This document shows positions 31,373-42,004 of a stretch of DNA of 64,000 bases, piece after piece. The stretch spans positions 10,540,001 to 10,604,000 of the forward strand of contig CAJFCV020000003.1 of the NCBI GenBank assembly GCA_904066235.2, written 5' to 3'. This DNA comes from Bursaphelenchus xylophilus. Taxonomy: Eukaryota > Nematoda > Chromadorea > Rhabditida > Aphelenchoididae. Positions within the stretch are counted from its first letter, which is position 1. The number at the start of each line of letters is the position of its first letter. Both the position numbers and the translations under genes were made by a program. The notes beneath the pieces were generated by a model. The model was given only the letters and a program-made list of their open reading frames with translations. It was not told the origin of the DNA and searched no databases.

Positions 31373-32130
31373 GCAAAATTTGAGGAAATTCTGCGAGTCA
31401 AATTTTAGGCACATCCTTGATTAAAAAACATGGTAAACAACGAAATATAAGCCTTGTTGATGCCAGAAAAGGACACAATAAACAAGACCTCCCTCAAGTC
31501 GTACTGCAAGCCAAAATTACCCATTTATTCAAAATAATTTACGTAGAAAACGCCATCTAAACAATCCCCGTCAAAACGACCATCCCCCAATCCCTCGAAT
31601 AGCATTTGAAATCGCCCGAAAACGCGGCGGAAAACGTAATGTCGACGCAAGAAGAGTCGACAATCTCACTACTTCTGCGATGACTTTGGGCCGCCGCTAA
31701 TCCGCCCGAGGTACCGGCGGATAAACGTCTCGTGATATTCCTGGGATTAAGAAGCCCCAAAAAATTTTGTGTTTTAAATAAATGCTGCATGTGGAACGAA
31801 GGGTGAGGATGAACAAATCAAATTTGGGGATTAAGATATGTGTTCGGAGGCTACGGCAAGAATATCTGCATGGTTTGCAGAAGAAGTGAAGTTTTGAAAT
31901 TTCAAAGTGCGACAGAATTTTGGGCCGTGATTTGAGCACTTTTTGCGCCAGTAGTGATATCGGTCTGTCGGGAAAATAGTGTTAATTTGTCTTGCCCGGT
32001 TCAAGTATCCCAAAAAAACCAAGCCCGAGAAGAAGCCGGGTCAGTGATTTTTATGGCAGTTATCCTCAAGCAAAGGTAAAAAAATGATGATTTTTAAAAT
32101 ACGTGACTAATCTTTCATCTTCTTTTTTAA
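31373..32130. other. no confident gene; single family A end at 31962
   Basis: Minus-strand frames between 31557 and 32022 are open but show no motif. GGTCTGTCGGGAAAATAGTG at about 31963 is a lone family A tip. Confidence 0.35.
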
Positions 32131-32445
32131 CAAGGAAAGTACTTTTATGGGGGCTCCTACTTTTTGACGGGACATACCTCAAAAAATCAGAAAAAATGTG
32201 CTGATCAAGGATATATAAATCTTAGCTGCCCATTTTAGGTTTTTAGGGGTGAAAACTCGATCGGAAGTTGACTTAAAGTCCTATATGAACCCCTTTTCGC
32301 TTAATTTTAATTTTTGGGCATTTTCACCCATAAAAACCTAAAATGGACAGCTAAGATTTATATATCCTTGATCAGCACATTTTTTCTGATGTTTTGAGAT
32401 ATGTCTCGTCAAAAAGTAGGAGCCCCCATAAAAGTACTTTCCTTG
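32131..32445. mobile_element. family H inverted-repeat element, 315 bp
   Basis: CAAGGAAAGTACTTTTATGG and its inverse CCATAAAAGTACTTTCCTTG close arms of about 120 bp (GGGGCTCCTACTTTTTGACG; GCTGATCAAGGATATATAAA) around a spacer of about 80 bp. The tips resemble family B (CAGGGGAAGTACT), hinting at a shared transposase. Confidence 0.85.
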
Positions 32446-33344
32446 TATAATACTATTTTTTGCGACAAACTGATATAAACGTAACCTATCTATAACGAAA
32501 AATATCAGCGTTTCTAAGAGCCAATCTCAGGTCAAAATGAGCATCCGCACAACAAAACCCTTCTATAACGAACAATTTTTTTTGCTTTTTACTGATTTGC
32601 TGTGGATAGACCGTAGTTCAAATTGAATTTCCCCAGTAGAGCTCGCTTCTTCCCCATCAATTTATTTATCTAAACCCCAAGAGCCAAAGAGCTGTAAATA
32701 CTTGGCCTAAAGTCGAGTTATTGCCAAGAAATTTGTGGTCACACACTTCAAGTGGTCCGAATAATTCGAAATTTCGAAAATAAATAATTCCCCACGGCGC
32801 TTGTTTTCGAAGTGCAGGTCTAGGACCCCCTGAACTTCATTGTTTTTGAACTCCTTCCGGCAACTAAGAGATCCCCAAGCATTTGCTAAATATTTACCAT
32901 AGAAAGAAATTAAATTAAACTTGAAAATAAGTGTGCTGTTTTTTGTATTTAATTTTAATACTGCTTGATATAAACAAGTCAAAAATTGGGCCTTGAGAAG
33001 AGAGGGTTTACTTCTTGATGGGCCCAAAATACTTAAGACTACTCGAAAATGAAAATGCAATTATAACACAGATTACTTGGAAGGTAAACCTATAATCGTT
33101 TCAGGGGCCGGATTTGGGCCCAGAAAATGCTAGAACAATGGAACGTAAACAGTGTCTATAATGGGTATATCTGTATATGACGGATTTGGAACGTAGGCTA
33201 AAGAACTTTTGAGAAATGCAAATTGGCAAAAATTCACGTTTTCTAAACTGCAGAGGAGAAAAATTTACCATTCAAAAGTTACCGTAGAATCTCTCCACAA
33301 CGAAGCCGCATACATTTCTTCTAAACAATGTGTATTTTAGGGCC
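32446..33344. other. family I fragment at 32470-32600, otherwise nothing assigned
   Basis: CTATCTATAACGAAAAATATC and CCTTCTATAACGAACAATTT are family I words. 32700-33060 has a 117-codon minus-strand open frame without recognisable motif. Confidence 0.35.
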
Positions 33345-33525
33345 AAGTACCAGTCCTGCCGGAAAGTCGGCGGCTGATATTTCGCTTTTGCAAACAAAAA
33401 ATTGAATCGTGAGCGACAGCCGAAAAAAAGCCAATTACACAGTGCAAGATAAATTTTTGTTTTTGCACAATGTATGTTGCCGAAATCAGCCCGGCGACTT
33501 TACGGGCTGGCTAGAAAGCTTTTTC
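33345..33525. repeat. family D copy, diverged
   Basis: GGAAAGTCGGCGGCTGATAT at the left and GCCGAAATCAGCCCGGCGAC at the right, with CACAGTGCAAG inside, form a worn D palindrome. Short open frames across it are incidental. Confidence 0.6.
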
Positions 33526-34669
33526 GTACAACAAAACCTTTCTCTAACACAAAGTACACTTTTGGTCCTTTGCTATTCGTTATACATAGGCTCCGCAGTA
33601 TGAGAGTTCCAAAAAATCAATTTTCTTTACTTGGAAGGCATGCAAAAAATTCAAAATATCTTGCACACCCTCTCGATAAAAGATCATAAGCCTGATCTTG
33701 TTTTTGTGTGCATAGCACAAGCTAAGATTTTCAACAATTAAAATTTTGGCTTTTTATGTAGAGTAGGCATATAAAATTTGAATAAAATTCAAGACCCTGA
33801 TCTGAGGTACCCTAGTTAAATACGTACGTCCAGAAGACTTTTTCAAGAATTTTAGACTTTTTAAAAAAGTTGCGTAGCGTTAAGCAAAAATTTAGACAAG
33901 CAAAAATAAAAAAGCAATAGCCACTAAAAATTCAGAATAATAAACTTACCATCATGGCGGAAATTATCGTTGCAGCCTTTTCAATCCACTCCTTCCTTCT
34001 CTCTCTTTAATCCGGTGGGTTCAACGAAATTTCTGGACACTGTTGAGCTTTGAGGCTAAATCCACTACGAATTCGGATGTTTATTCGTCTGAGCAATTAA
34101 TTTTCGGGAGCTTGGGAATTCAAAACTTTGTCGACACTGCTTCCTGGTTTATCTGAAAAGTCCAAAAAATTTATATTGGAAACGAAACATAGCGATGACA
34201 AATGTATCAAATAAGCTACGTAAAAATTGCGAAAAAACACGTATTATTTTTGAAAAATGAGAGAAATAGTAATCTGAGAAGAAAATAAAATAAAAGAAAT
34301 TGTGACAATTCCAGAAATTATATGAGATTTGGAGGGGAAATTATGTGTTTTTGGTAAATAAAAAATGCAATAGAAAAAAACCAAAGGCTAGCAATAATTT
34401 GAAGCCTAACAAAAGAAGTATTTATTTGACGGCAACAGCAGAATTGCATGAAAGCCCCTCCCAAATTTGGAAGAGCATAAATTTCTGACAAGGATTATGT
34501 GGGCTTCCGAGGTCATGCTTGGTAAAGAACGCTGAGATTTTTTGATCAAAGTTCAACAAAAAGTTCAAAAATTTATTTTTTGATTTTGGCTAAAAAGGAA
34601 AAACCGGTTTTTTCTCTAGGCGGCTCTCCTCATTTCGCGTGCTCTCTCAAAAAAAAACCGTTGAATTTT
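33526..34669. other. unassigned, with family B-type sequence from 34520
   Basis: Mostly AT-rich. From about 34520, CGCTGAGATTTTTTGATC and GGCGGCTCTCCTCATTTCGCG are B-type blocks leading into a family A element. Confidence 0.35.
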
Positions 34670-34820
34670 AGTCGCCCGGGAAAATAATGAGCGCTCTGTC
34701 GCAGCGAAAATCGCATCGCCGCCGAGAAAATGAATAGCGTCGCGGCAAAATCAAATTGATTTTCACTTCAGCGACACGATCCGCGCAGCGGCATTGTGCT
34801 CATTACTTTCCCGACAGACT
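34670..34820. mobile_element. family A element, copy 6
   Basis: The left tip (AGTCGCCCGGGAAAATAATG) is slightly damaged; the right tip CTTTCCCGACAGACT is intact. The interior CATCGCCGCCGAGAAAATG is typical of the family. GAAAGCGCGAGTTAAAA just beyond it continues a family B copy, so A is nested in B. Confidence 0.8.
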
Positions 34821-34877
34821 ATCCCGGGCGCTGCTGGAAAGCGCGAGTTAAAAAATTTACAAATTGACGTGTAGCTA

Positions 34878-35135
34878 CAGTGGTTGACCGGATCCAGTGG
34901 CAAAAAACGTACCATTTTGCATGCGAGAAGTATCAAAAATGTGGCAAAATGCTTCCCTCTCCAAGTGAAAAAAACTTCGTTTTGAAGGGCGCGCCCTTTT
35001 TCCTAACAAAAAGAGCAGGCGCGCTTTTGAAATCTGAGTTTTTTCACTTGGAGAGGGAGGTATTTTGCCACATTTTTTGATGTATCCTGGATGCAAAATG
35101 GTACGTTTTCTGCCACTGGATCAGGTCCCCCACTG
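34878..35135. mobile_element. family C palindromic element, 258 bp, TA-flanked
   Basis: CAGTGGTTGACCGGATCCAG at the left and CTGGATCAGGTCCCCCACTG at the right, each next to TA. The arms (AACGTACCATTTTGCAT, GTATCAAAAATGTGG, CCCTCTCCAAGTGAAAAA) are near-identical. The centre has GGCGCGCCC/GGCGCGC words. TA plus CAGT fits Tc1/mariner mobilisation (inference). Confidence 0.88.
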
Positions 35136-35137
35136 TA

Positions 35138-35819
35138 GTTCAAAACCCGCAGGCAAAATTTTAAAAATGTATTAGAAAATCTGAATTCTCACGTCAAACA
35201 CTTTCCTCGTCAGATTTTATTATTCAAAGCAAAAAATTACCATAAAAAATCCGGAAATTAAGCGCGATTTAAAGCGGAAACTTCGAGTATTTGGGAAGGC
35301 AAAAGTCAATAAAAAACCACAAGTTAAAACCGAAAATACGTACTGTCTTTCAGAAATACAGTAATCGGCCCCGCCCACTCATTTGAACCCAAACACGTCG
35401 AAGAGCAGCTCGTCGGGGAATAGAAACTTTCGGCTCGAATCTCGGGCCCGTCTGTCTCGAAATGCCTCCGTTCTGCTTCCGTTTCCCGAACGCCGCCTGA
35501 TTTGAAATTCTGGCGCCGATGGGTTATAAAAATAATGAGTTTTGGGAACAATGTGGAACATGTTTCCAATCGAGCCCGCAGCAGAGTTATGGGATTTGTT
35601 TGGGAAAAGGTATTGAAAAGCATAGGGGGAGAAAATCACATATGAAAGGTAATGGCAAAAAGGAGAGAACAAGGGTTGAGGATGGAAAAATGCTAGGCCC
35701 AGACATGTGCATAATACTAATGAAATATGCAAGGCTCACAAAGAAAGAGTGCAACGTGCGACGCTCAGTTTTTTTTTTCAAAATTTTGCACACGTGCAGG
35801 AAATGTGCCGCATATTAAT
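35138..35819. other. unassigned; weak exon candidate at 35379-35525 (-)
   Basis: On the minus strand a frame ends RRARDSSRKFLFPDELLFDV-FGFK-stop at 35379, in locally GC-richer DNA. It could be the last exon of an unrecognised gene. No acceptor or polyadenylation signal makes this firm. Confidence 0.25.
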
Positions 35820-36350
35820 TGATAAAAAAATTGGCGGCCGAAAGAGTACGCGAAAAGCGGAGAGGGGTTTTAAGTCATCGAAAAAATGTATAGCATCTTA
35901 ATTTATCAAAAATTGTATAGTAGGGTTTTGATATGAAAGTATGAAAGCATTTTTAGGAAGAAATGAAACGAGATTTTCTTTGAGCAACAGTCGGCGAAAA
36001 CGTGGTATTTTTTGCGTATTTTAGCATGAGAAGTTTCGCGTCTAATACGAAAATTTTTGCGAATTTTGGAATGAAAATTTTCATACCTATTTCTACTGTA
36101 TAGGGTAATCTTTCCACAAAAAAACAAAATTTTCCTCGCGAAACTGGCAAAGATATGGCCACAAAAATGTTTTTTCTCTGACCGCTCTCCGCGTTTCGCG
36201 CACTCTCTTGGCCAAAAAGATCGTTGAATATCTGGACAGCCTCTGCAAAGCGCGAGCTAAATTCTTCAGGAATTCATATTGGCTCTATGCCGGACGCGTG
36301 TGCAGAATTTAAAGAAAGTCTGAGCATTGCACTTGGAGTACTTCCTCTGT
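35820..36350. repeat. family B copies, overlapping fragments
   Basis: GGCCGAAAGAGTACGCGAAAAG (35838) and then, in the other orientation, CATACCTATTTCTACTGTAT (36083), CTGACCGCTCTCCGCGTTTC (36178), GCAAAGCGCGAGCTAAATTC and a worn end with CTCTGTAAATAC. Confidence 0.65.
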
Positions 36351-37131
36351 AAATACAAATGGAGTACGTGCCCTGTAAATATCTCCAAACAGCCGAACGG
36401 ACCATTTCTATGAGAATACAAGATCTGCTGATCGTTAAAGAACTCGAAAACAAACCTAAGCTTGCCGGAATCGAAAAACAAAGGCCCAAAAGTCCGGGCC
36501 TTTTATCAACTTAATGAGAGGATATAAAAAACTCATTAAGTTTGTTCCATTACGGCTGTAAAGGTTACAGACCGAATTGCAAATGCCTCTCCAATTTATG
36601 AGCTCGTTTAACAGATAAAATTAGATGGAGTATCGGATGAGAATCCGGGAAAAGTGACTATTTTCGGGGCCTTTTGGAACACTTCTGGCGGCAGCATGAA
36701 GGAAGTGATGAAATGCAAAAAATGGGGTCAAATTTGAGGTGATAAAAATAGAAAAAATATGAAGTTGTAGCCTTGCCATACAAATTTTCTTACAAAGAAA
36801 CAAGGTATTACAATAAGAAAGGGTGCTAATGGGCTCAAACTCAGTATTTTTTCAAATTTAGAAAACGTCCCGAACATTGGGCCACATATCAGGGAAGTCT
36901 GGTGAATCTTCGACCTTAAAGTGGCCTATTAATAACAGCATGTGGTTGTGGAGTTCCGTAGAATCAATATGCGGTATATTTTTAGTCATCAAAATTTAGA
37001 AAAACGTCTAAAATTTCAAATTATTAGGTTTAGAAGTATGACTCCGACGTTTCTTTCTGCTGATTGTTTTGATCATAGCAAAAAATTTTTACCCTAAACC
37101 TCATCCAATTTTACACTCTACTATTAATTAC
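36351..37131. other. no gene recognised
   Basis: AT-rich intergenic sequence without matched repeats, ending at the TA that borders the mariner remnant. Confidence 0.3.
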
Positions 37132-37415
37132 CAGGTGTTTCCGTAATTTGGTCAACTTTTCAATCGACGAAAAAATTTTTTTGGCTGTTTTGAAGCCATC
37201 CAAATATCAACCCAATTTTTGGCATCATTGTGTTTAGCGAAGCGCTGCTGCCTCAGCTCGTGTGCTATCGGTGGAAATAAGTGCTTATCTGAAGGCTCGT
37301 TGTCAGTAGAGTATAGCGGGCAAGGTAGGACCTCCTGACCTAATAGAAAGTTTTTGGGGCAAAAACAATTTCTGGAAGCACTGTCCTTGGATTTTTTGAA
37401 CTTTTTCCCACGCAT
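37132..37415 (-). pseudogene. mariner-family transposase, C-terminal remnant
   Basis: The minus-strand frame reads FLLGQEVLPCPLYSTDNEPSD, KHLFPPIAHELRQQRF, then NWVDIWMASKQPKKFFRRL and a stop. This is the end of a mariner DDD transposase: the YSPDLAPSDYHLF-type block with its last catalytic Asp, here YSTDNEPSDKHLF, followed by the LxxQRF...W...W region. About 85 residues survive; the upstream two thirds are missing and the last 15-20 residues are lost after FFRRLKS. A possible element end, CCAGGTGTTTCCG next to TA (37130-37131), lies just beyond. The element is dead. Confidence 0.8.
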
Positions 37416-37474
37416 TTTTCTTCGAAAGTTTTGGCTTCCGCTTTCTAGACACAGTCAAGGTATTCAACAATTTT

Positions 37475-37965
37475 TTGAGGCCGAAAGAGTACGCGAAACG
37501 TGGAGAGCGTGAAGAGGGAAAAACAATTTTTTGGCCGTATCTTTGGCAGCTTCACATGGGAAAAACTAACTTTATGTGGAACATTACCCTCTACAGTAGA
37601 AATAGGTATGAAATTTTTCATGTGAAAATTCGCAAAAAAAGTGTCGCGTTTTTACCGACTTTCGATATAAAAAACTCTTACTAATGTCGCTCTCTCTGTG
37701 ACGGTGATCACACCCATTTACCTGCGTACTATCTAGAGGGCAGAGAGAAAAGGTTTTGGCCAGATCTTTGCCAGCTTCACATGGGAAAAAATAACTAACT
37801 TTCTGTGGAGACATTACCACCTACAGTATAAATAGGTAAATTCACAAAACGGGGAAAAAACCGTTTTTGTAAAACGTGAGCTAAAAGTCTCGCGTATGCC
37901 CTAGAAAAGATTAATCTAAATTTAGCCAAGTTTCGTCAAAACTTGACCGTCACACTTCCGCTTTA
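37475..37965. repeat. family B copy, rearranged
   Basis: GGCCGAAAGAGTACGCGAAAC, CCTCTACAGTAGAAATAGGTATG, CCGACTTTCGATATAAAAAAC, then a duplicated TTTGCCAGCTTCACATGGG block and the end TTTCGTCAAAACTTGACCGTC. The internal TTTCACATGGGAAAAA block occurs twice, so the copy contains a tandem segment. Confidence 0.6.
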
Positions 37966-38590
37966 AAATAATATTATTTTCTTGCAAGCGATCCGGCACA
38001 CATCATGGCAAGGGAAGATAAAATAAGCCGCTACAAAAATTAAAAATCCCGCCTCCTTTTCTCCTCAAAATAAATTTAAATAAACAGCTATAGTAAATTA
38101 ATCCTACACACAAAAATAACCCAATTGTAGGAGAAAAAAATATTTACTACAAAAAATTTGTTAACCGGAAGTAATAGAGGATGCAAGAATTAAGAGCCAT
38201 CTTAACAATATATTATATTATATATACATATGTATGTATTATATTACACTGTCTTCCAAGGCGGCAGTAAAAATGTTGTCTAATGGCAGTGTAAAAGAAC
38301 CAATGGGTAGAGAAAAAAGTGTCATCTGTTGCATTGACGTTTAAAAGAATTAGAGAAAACTTGTCTAAAAATGAGAGTGTTAGAAAAAAGTGGAAGCTCA
38401 CAAGGGAATGGACTTTATGTGTAAATCGATTTTGGCTTGGGACATAGTCAGATCGAAAGCTGTGTGGTAGTCGATTATTCACTTGGGGGGAAATCTCTGC
38501 GCGGGGCTTCAAAGCCGAGAAAATCGGCTTCAAAGTTTTGACCAAAATCAAAGGATAGGGATCCCGGAAAATGAGAGATAAAAAGTGTGA
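37966..38590. other. unassigned; short AT microsatellite at about 38205-38245
   Basis: A TATATTATATATACATATGT-type tract, then a minus-strand open frame (38213-38551) without known motif. Confidence 0.3.
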
Positions 38591-38628
38591 AGCAGTGGCC
38601 GAGTGGTCAGTGCGCTCGCCTTTGTCAG
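38591..38628 (+). other. tRNA-like 5' half (A-box), truncated
   Basis: GCAGTGGCCGAGTGGTCAGT followed by GCGCTCGCCTTTG resembles the acceptor, D-arm and start of the anticodon stem of a Leu/Ser-type tRNA; TGGCCGAGTGG matches the A-box consensus. There is no variable arm, T-arm or B-box GGTTCGA within the next 80 bases. Family I sequence follows directly. This is a tRNA fragment or SINE-like head, not a working tRNA gene. Confidence 0.4.
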
Positions 38629-38634
38629 CAAAAC

Positions 38635-38780
38635 CAAGCCTGTCTATAACGAAAAAATTTCAGAGGTCCCCATAGCCAACTGTAGACCAAAATGGACCAT
38701 AGAACGAATACAACGAAACTTTCTATAACAAATAATTTTTTTTTTAGTCCTTGGGAGTTTTTATGTAAAGGTTCGGCTAT
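38635..38780. repeat. family I element, diverged
   Basis: CCTGTCTATAACGAAAAAATTTC, CCAAAATGGACC and CCTTGGGAGTTTTTATGTAAAGGTTCGGC are family I words in their usual order. Confidence 0.5.
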
Positions 38781-38782
38781 AT

Positions 38783-38928
38783 CAGTCTGTCGGGAAAATA
38801 ATGAGCTCTGTGGCATCGAAAATCGCATCGCTACCGAGAAAATGAATTTTGTCGCGGCAAAATAAAATTTCGTTTCACTTCAGCGGCGCGACAGACGCAG
38901 CGACATTGCTCACTATTTTCCCGACAGA
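38783..38928. mobile_element. family A element, copy 7
   Basis: CAGTCTGTCGGGAAAATAATG left, CACTATTTTCCCGACAG right, with TA just before the left tip. The typical CATCGCTACCGAGAAAATG interior is present. Confidence 0.8.
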
Positions 38929-39534
38929 AAAATATGACCTTCCCTTCGAAGGGAGTTCCAGGTTTGTCACCACACGTTCCTAATTCCCCTCGGCCAAAAA
39001 GAAACTTCTTTAATTTGGTTAATGCCTGGAATGTAGGAGACAAATTTTTTTATGGTGGACGTGATTTTGAAAACAAAAACTTTTTGGACTAGGAAGTAAA
39101 AAAACATTTAAAAAAATAAATCAAAATTAAAAAATCCCATCTTTCCAGAAGACTTCAACATCAAAATGTTTTTTTTCAGAAAGTAAAAAGTAACCCGTCA
39201 AGATTACAAGTCCCGTCAACTCCTCGAAATGCGGGATTCGTCTGGGGTTTTCGGTTTTTTTTGCACTCAAAATGCACAAGACCCCCGGCGCCGAAAATTG
39301 AAATATTTGGACGACGCAAGTGCGGAGGGCGCAAATTTAACACGACGTTTCAGTTCCTTAGTTTTATAAGGGAGTTCCTTGCTTCACATGCAGGGTGGAA
39401 AGTGACGTGGAAAGTGATATTCGGTCGAACAATTGGGCGGTAAAGAGGAGGGTATTACAACATGGGAAGAGTGTAAAGAGACAAATTCAGATTCTCATTA
39501 AATTTAATACACATGTCATTTATAGGCCACATAT
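38929..39534. other. no feature recognised
   Basis: Intergenic sequence with short frames only. Confidence 0.3.
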
Positions 39535-40025
39535 CATTTACCGAAAGTTTTAGCTCGCGCTTTGCAGGCACAGCCGAGATATTGAACGATCTTTGCTGCC
39601 GAGAGAGTACGCGAAATCCGGAGAGTGGTCAAAGAAAAGAACATTTTTTGGCCATATCTTTGCCAGCTTTGCGAGGAAAAAAATGATTTTTTTTTGTGGA
39701 AAGATTACTGTCTACCTTTGAAATAGATGTAAAATTCTCATAGTAAAATCCGCTACAAAGTGTCACAATTTTCTCAAATCTTCAATCGAAAAATTTCGGT
39801 TATCGTTTCTGCAAAGCGCGAGCTAGGAGTCTCGCACATGCCTTAGAAAAAATTACTCTAAATATCAGTCTGTCGGGAAAATAACGGCGGATCGTCGCGC
39901 CTCGGAATCGCCCATCATCGCTTTGCGATTTTTGCTGCGACGATCCACCGTTATTTTCCCGACAGATGTGTCAAGTTTCATCAAAAACCGAGCTTTGATC
40001 TTTGAGCACTTAACTTTGTCACGAG
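39535..40025 (-). repeat. family B copy with a nested family A derivative
   Basis: AGTTTTAGCTCGCGCTTTGC, GCCGAGAGAGTACGCGAAATC, TTCAATCGAAAAATTTCGG and GCAAAGCGCGAGCTAGG follow the second-half-first order of family B. Near the end the element at 39866-39966 interrupts it, after which CAAGTTTCATCAAAAACCGAG resumes. Confidence 0.75.
39866..39966. mobile_element. family A variant with a different interior, 101 bp
   Basis: The tips CAGTCTGTCGGGAAAATAACG and CGTTATTTTCCCGACAG are family A, but the interior (GCGGATCGTCGCGCC ... GCTGCGACGATCCACC) is shorter and unlike the usual one. It forms a near-perfect hairpin. TA precedes it. Confidence 0.8.
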
Positions 40026-40808
40026 CGCTCGCTTATGACGTTTACTGTAACATTTGAGGTTCAGAATTCGGGGTTTTTTTGATGATTTGTTTTCCCCAAA
40101 AACATGTCTGCAGCGGGCATTTTTTTCCAAACGAAGGGTCCCGTAAACATTGCGTAAACTTTGCTAGACCTCTCCATAAAAATAAAACACAATTGCACTT
40201 TTAAAAGTCCCTCTAATTCGATGAATTTGGCCAGTGAAACAAACGTCTAGCAATAAGCCAAGAAATTAATGAAGAAGCAATTAATTGTTCCAAAAAACAT
40301 TCACAATCAGTCTACGTAGAACAAAAAAAGAAGCTTTCATGTGTCCTAAAATATGACCAAAAGGATCAAATTTGCGGGGGGTGTAACTTGAGATAGTTGC
40401 GTTATAAACGAGTAGGTCGGCGATATGTTTTTCTAATTTTAAACTGCAAAGGGGGAAGGAAAAAATAAAAGTATTATCTTTATTATTCAAAGATTACTGA
40501 CTTTATTATTCCGGGATTACCGCGTGCTTGAGAGAAAAGTAGGCAGGGTCTAGAGACTACCCATCATTCCGGGAAGATTAAAAATAACTCTACAGACTTG
40601 GCGTGTGGGCCGGGCTTTTGACCCTCCGGGGTCGCGGCCCGGCCCCCGTCAAGGTGCCGGAGAGCCCTCCGGTCCGGTTCAAAATTTTTAAAACCCCGAA
40701 ATCCTGGTCCCCATGTGCCCACCCACCTGGGCTGGTCCTAAATATTTATTTTCCTTTGTTTTTGTTTACTTGTTTTCCTCACTTTTTTGTTTACAGGCAA
40801 GTATTACT
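40026..40808. other. unassigned; GC-rich family E-like island at about 40600-40735
   Basis: GTGTGGGCCGGGCTTTTGAC, GGGGTCGCGGCCCGGCCCCC and a CCATGTGCCC-like end mark a worn family E copy. The rest is AT-rich with no gene seen. Confidence 0.4.
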
Positions 40809-40940
40809 AGGCCATCCGTAAAGTTGCCGGATTGATTTTTGGCGTTTGCACAATGCGAAAAAAGTCAGGCTGTGAGCGACAGCAAAAGGTAAAGCCTATT
40901 GCGGAGAAAGTTTTCAGTCCTGCGACTTTTCGGATGGTCT
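40809..40940. repeat. family D short copy
   Basis: GGCCATCCGTAAAGTTGCCGG left and CCTGCGACTTTTCGGATGG right are inverted. TTTGCACAATGCGAAAAAAG lies inside. 132 bp, interior deleted relative to 30575-30763. Confidence 0.6.
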
Positions 40941-41119
40941 CAAGTCTCCGCCGAATACCCAACTGTATATTGGGTATGGCGGAACAAAAAACTTTTTTAG
41001 GCAAAAAGAAATCATCTTTTTCTCTTTCTTTGTCCTGCAAACAGAATTTTTTGAATATCTTGTCTCAGCGCCAAGAAATCGATAAAAACTTTCCGCGGAA
41101 TTTTTCTGGACGCCCTGTA

Positions 41120-41376
41120 CAGTGGCGGATCTGATCCATTGACCAAGAACGTACCATTTTGAATCCGGGAAGTATCAAAAATGTGGCGAAATGCTTCCCT
41201 CTCCAAGTGAAAAAAACTCCGATTTCAAAAGCGCGCCCATTATTTTTGTGAGGAAAAAGGGCGCGCAGTTAAAAACTGAGCTTTGTTAGTTGGAGAGGGA
41301 GGCATTTTGCCACATTTTTGATACTTCCCGGATGCAAATTGATACGTTTTTTGCCACTGGATCAGGACCTTCACTG
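41120..41376. mobile_element. family C palindromic element, 257 bp, TA-flanked
   Basis: CAGTGGCGGATCTGATCC left and GGATCAGGACCTTCACTG right, each beside TA (41118-41119, 41377-41378). The arms share ACGTACCATTTTGAATCCGG and GTATCAAAAATGTGG. Confidence 0.88.
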
Positions 41377-41432
41377 TATAAAAGAAATCATCCTTACTGC
41401 CCAAAACTTGTCGTATAACAAACACCCTCTAT

Positions 41433-41586
41433 CAGCCCGTCGGGAAAAATAACAAGCGATCTGTTGTGTCAAAAATCGCATTGCCGCCGAGAAAATGAAT
41501 TGTGTCGCGGCAAAATCAAATTGTTTTTGTTTACGTCGGCGACACGATCGGCGCAGCGACAGAATCGCTCATTATTTTCCCGACAA
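41433..41586. mobile_element. family A element, copy 9
   Basis: CAGCCCGTCGGGAAAAATAAC left, CATTATTTTCCCGACA right. The full-length interior CATTGCCGCCGAGAAAATG is present. Confidence 0.78.
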
Positions 41587-42004
41587 ATGATCGCTGTATA
41601 TGTAAAACGGCCAAGGGTTTAAAAAATCAGGTCCGACCGCCAGCCCGGTCTCCGTCAAGATCAACCAGCCCTTTTCTAAAATTTTGCAAAGCGTCAAAAA
41701 CATCCCAAATCTCATATACGCCTTAGAAAATGATGTCCCACAACTTGACCCGATTTTAATCAAATTCTGTGTGCCCCTTGTCAGACTTCCCGTTGAGAAT
41801 TTCTATTTGCAGTTTTGGCCAAGTGTCACGAAATCATAAACAACAACAACGAAGACAAATTGTTTTCTTCACGGTGGAAAATATTTATCTTGAGGAATTA
41901 TACAAGTGTGGGAGGTGATTTATCAGTTTTGTTTTTCAATCGAGTCAAACGCGGCAAATTCGGTGCAGAGCTAAATTTGGACACAAATTTCGGAGGGCAT
42001 GCAC
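41587..42004. other. no gene; possible family E-like words at 41630-41680
   Basis: GGTCCGACCGCCAGCCCGGTC resembles family E interior. Nothing else can be assigned. Confidence 0.3.

Noticed and set aside
33409..33689. Two plus-strand frames of 64-71 codons
   Set aside because: They run across a worn family D palindrome and have no independent support.
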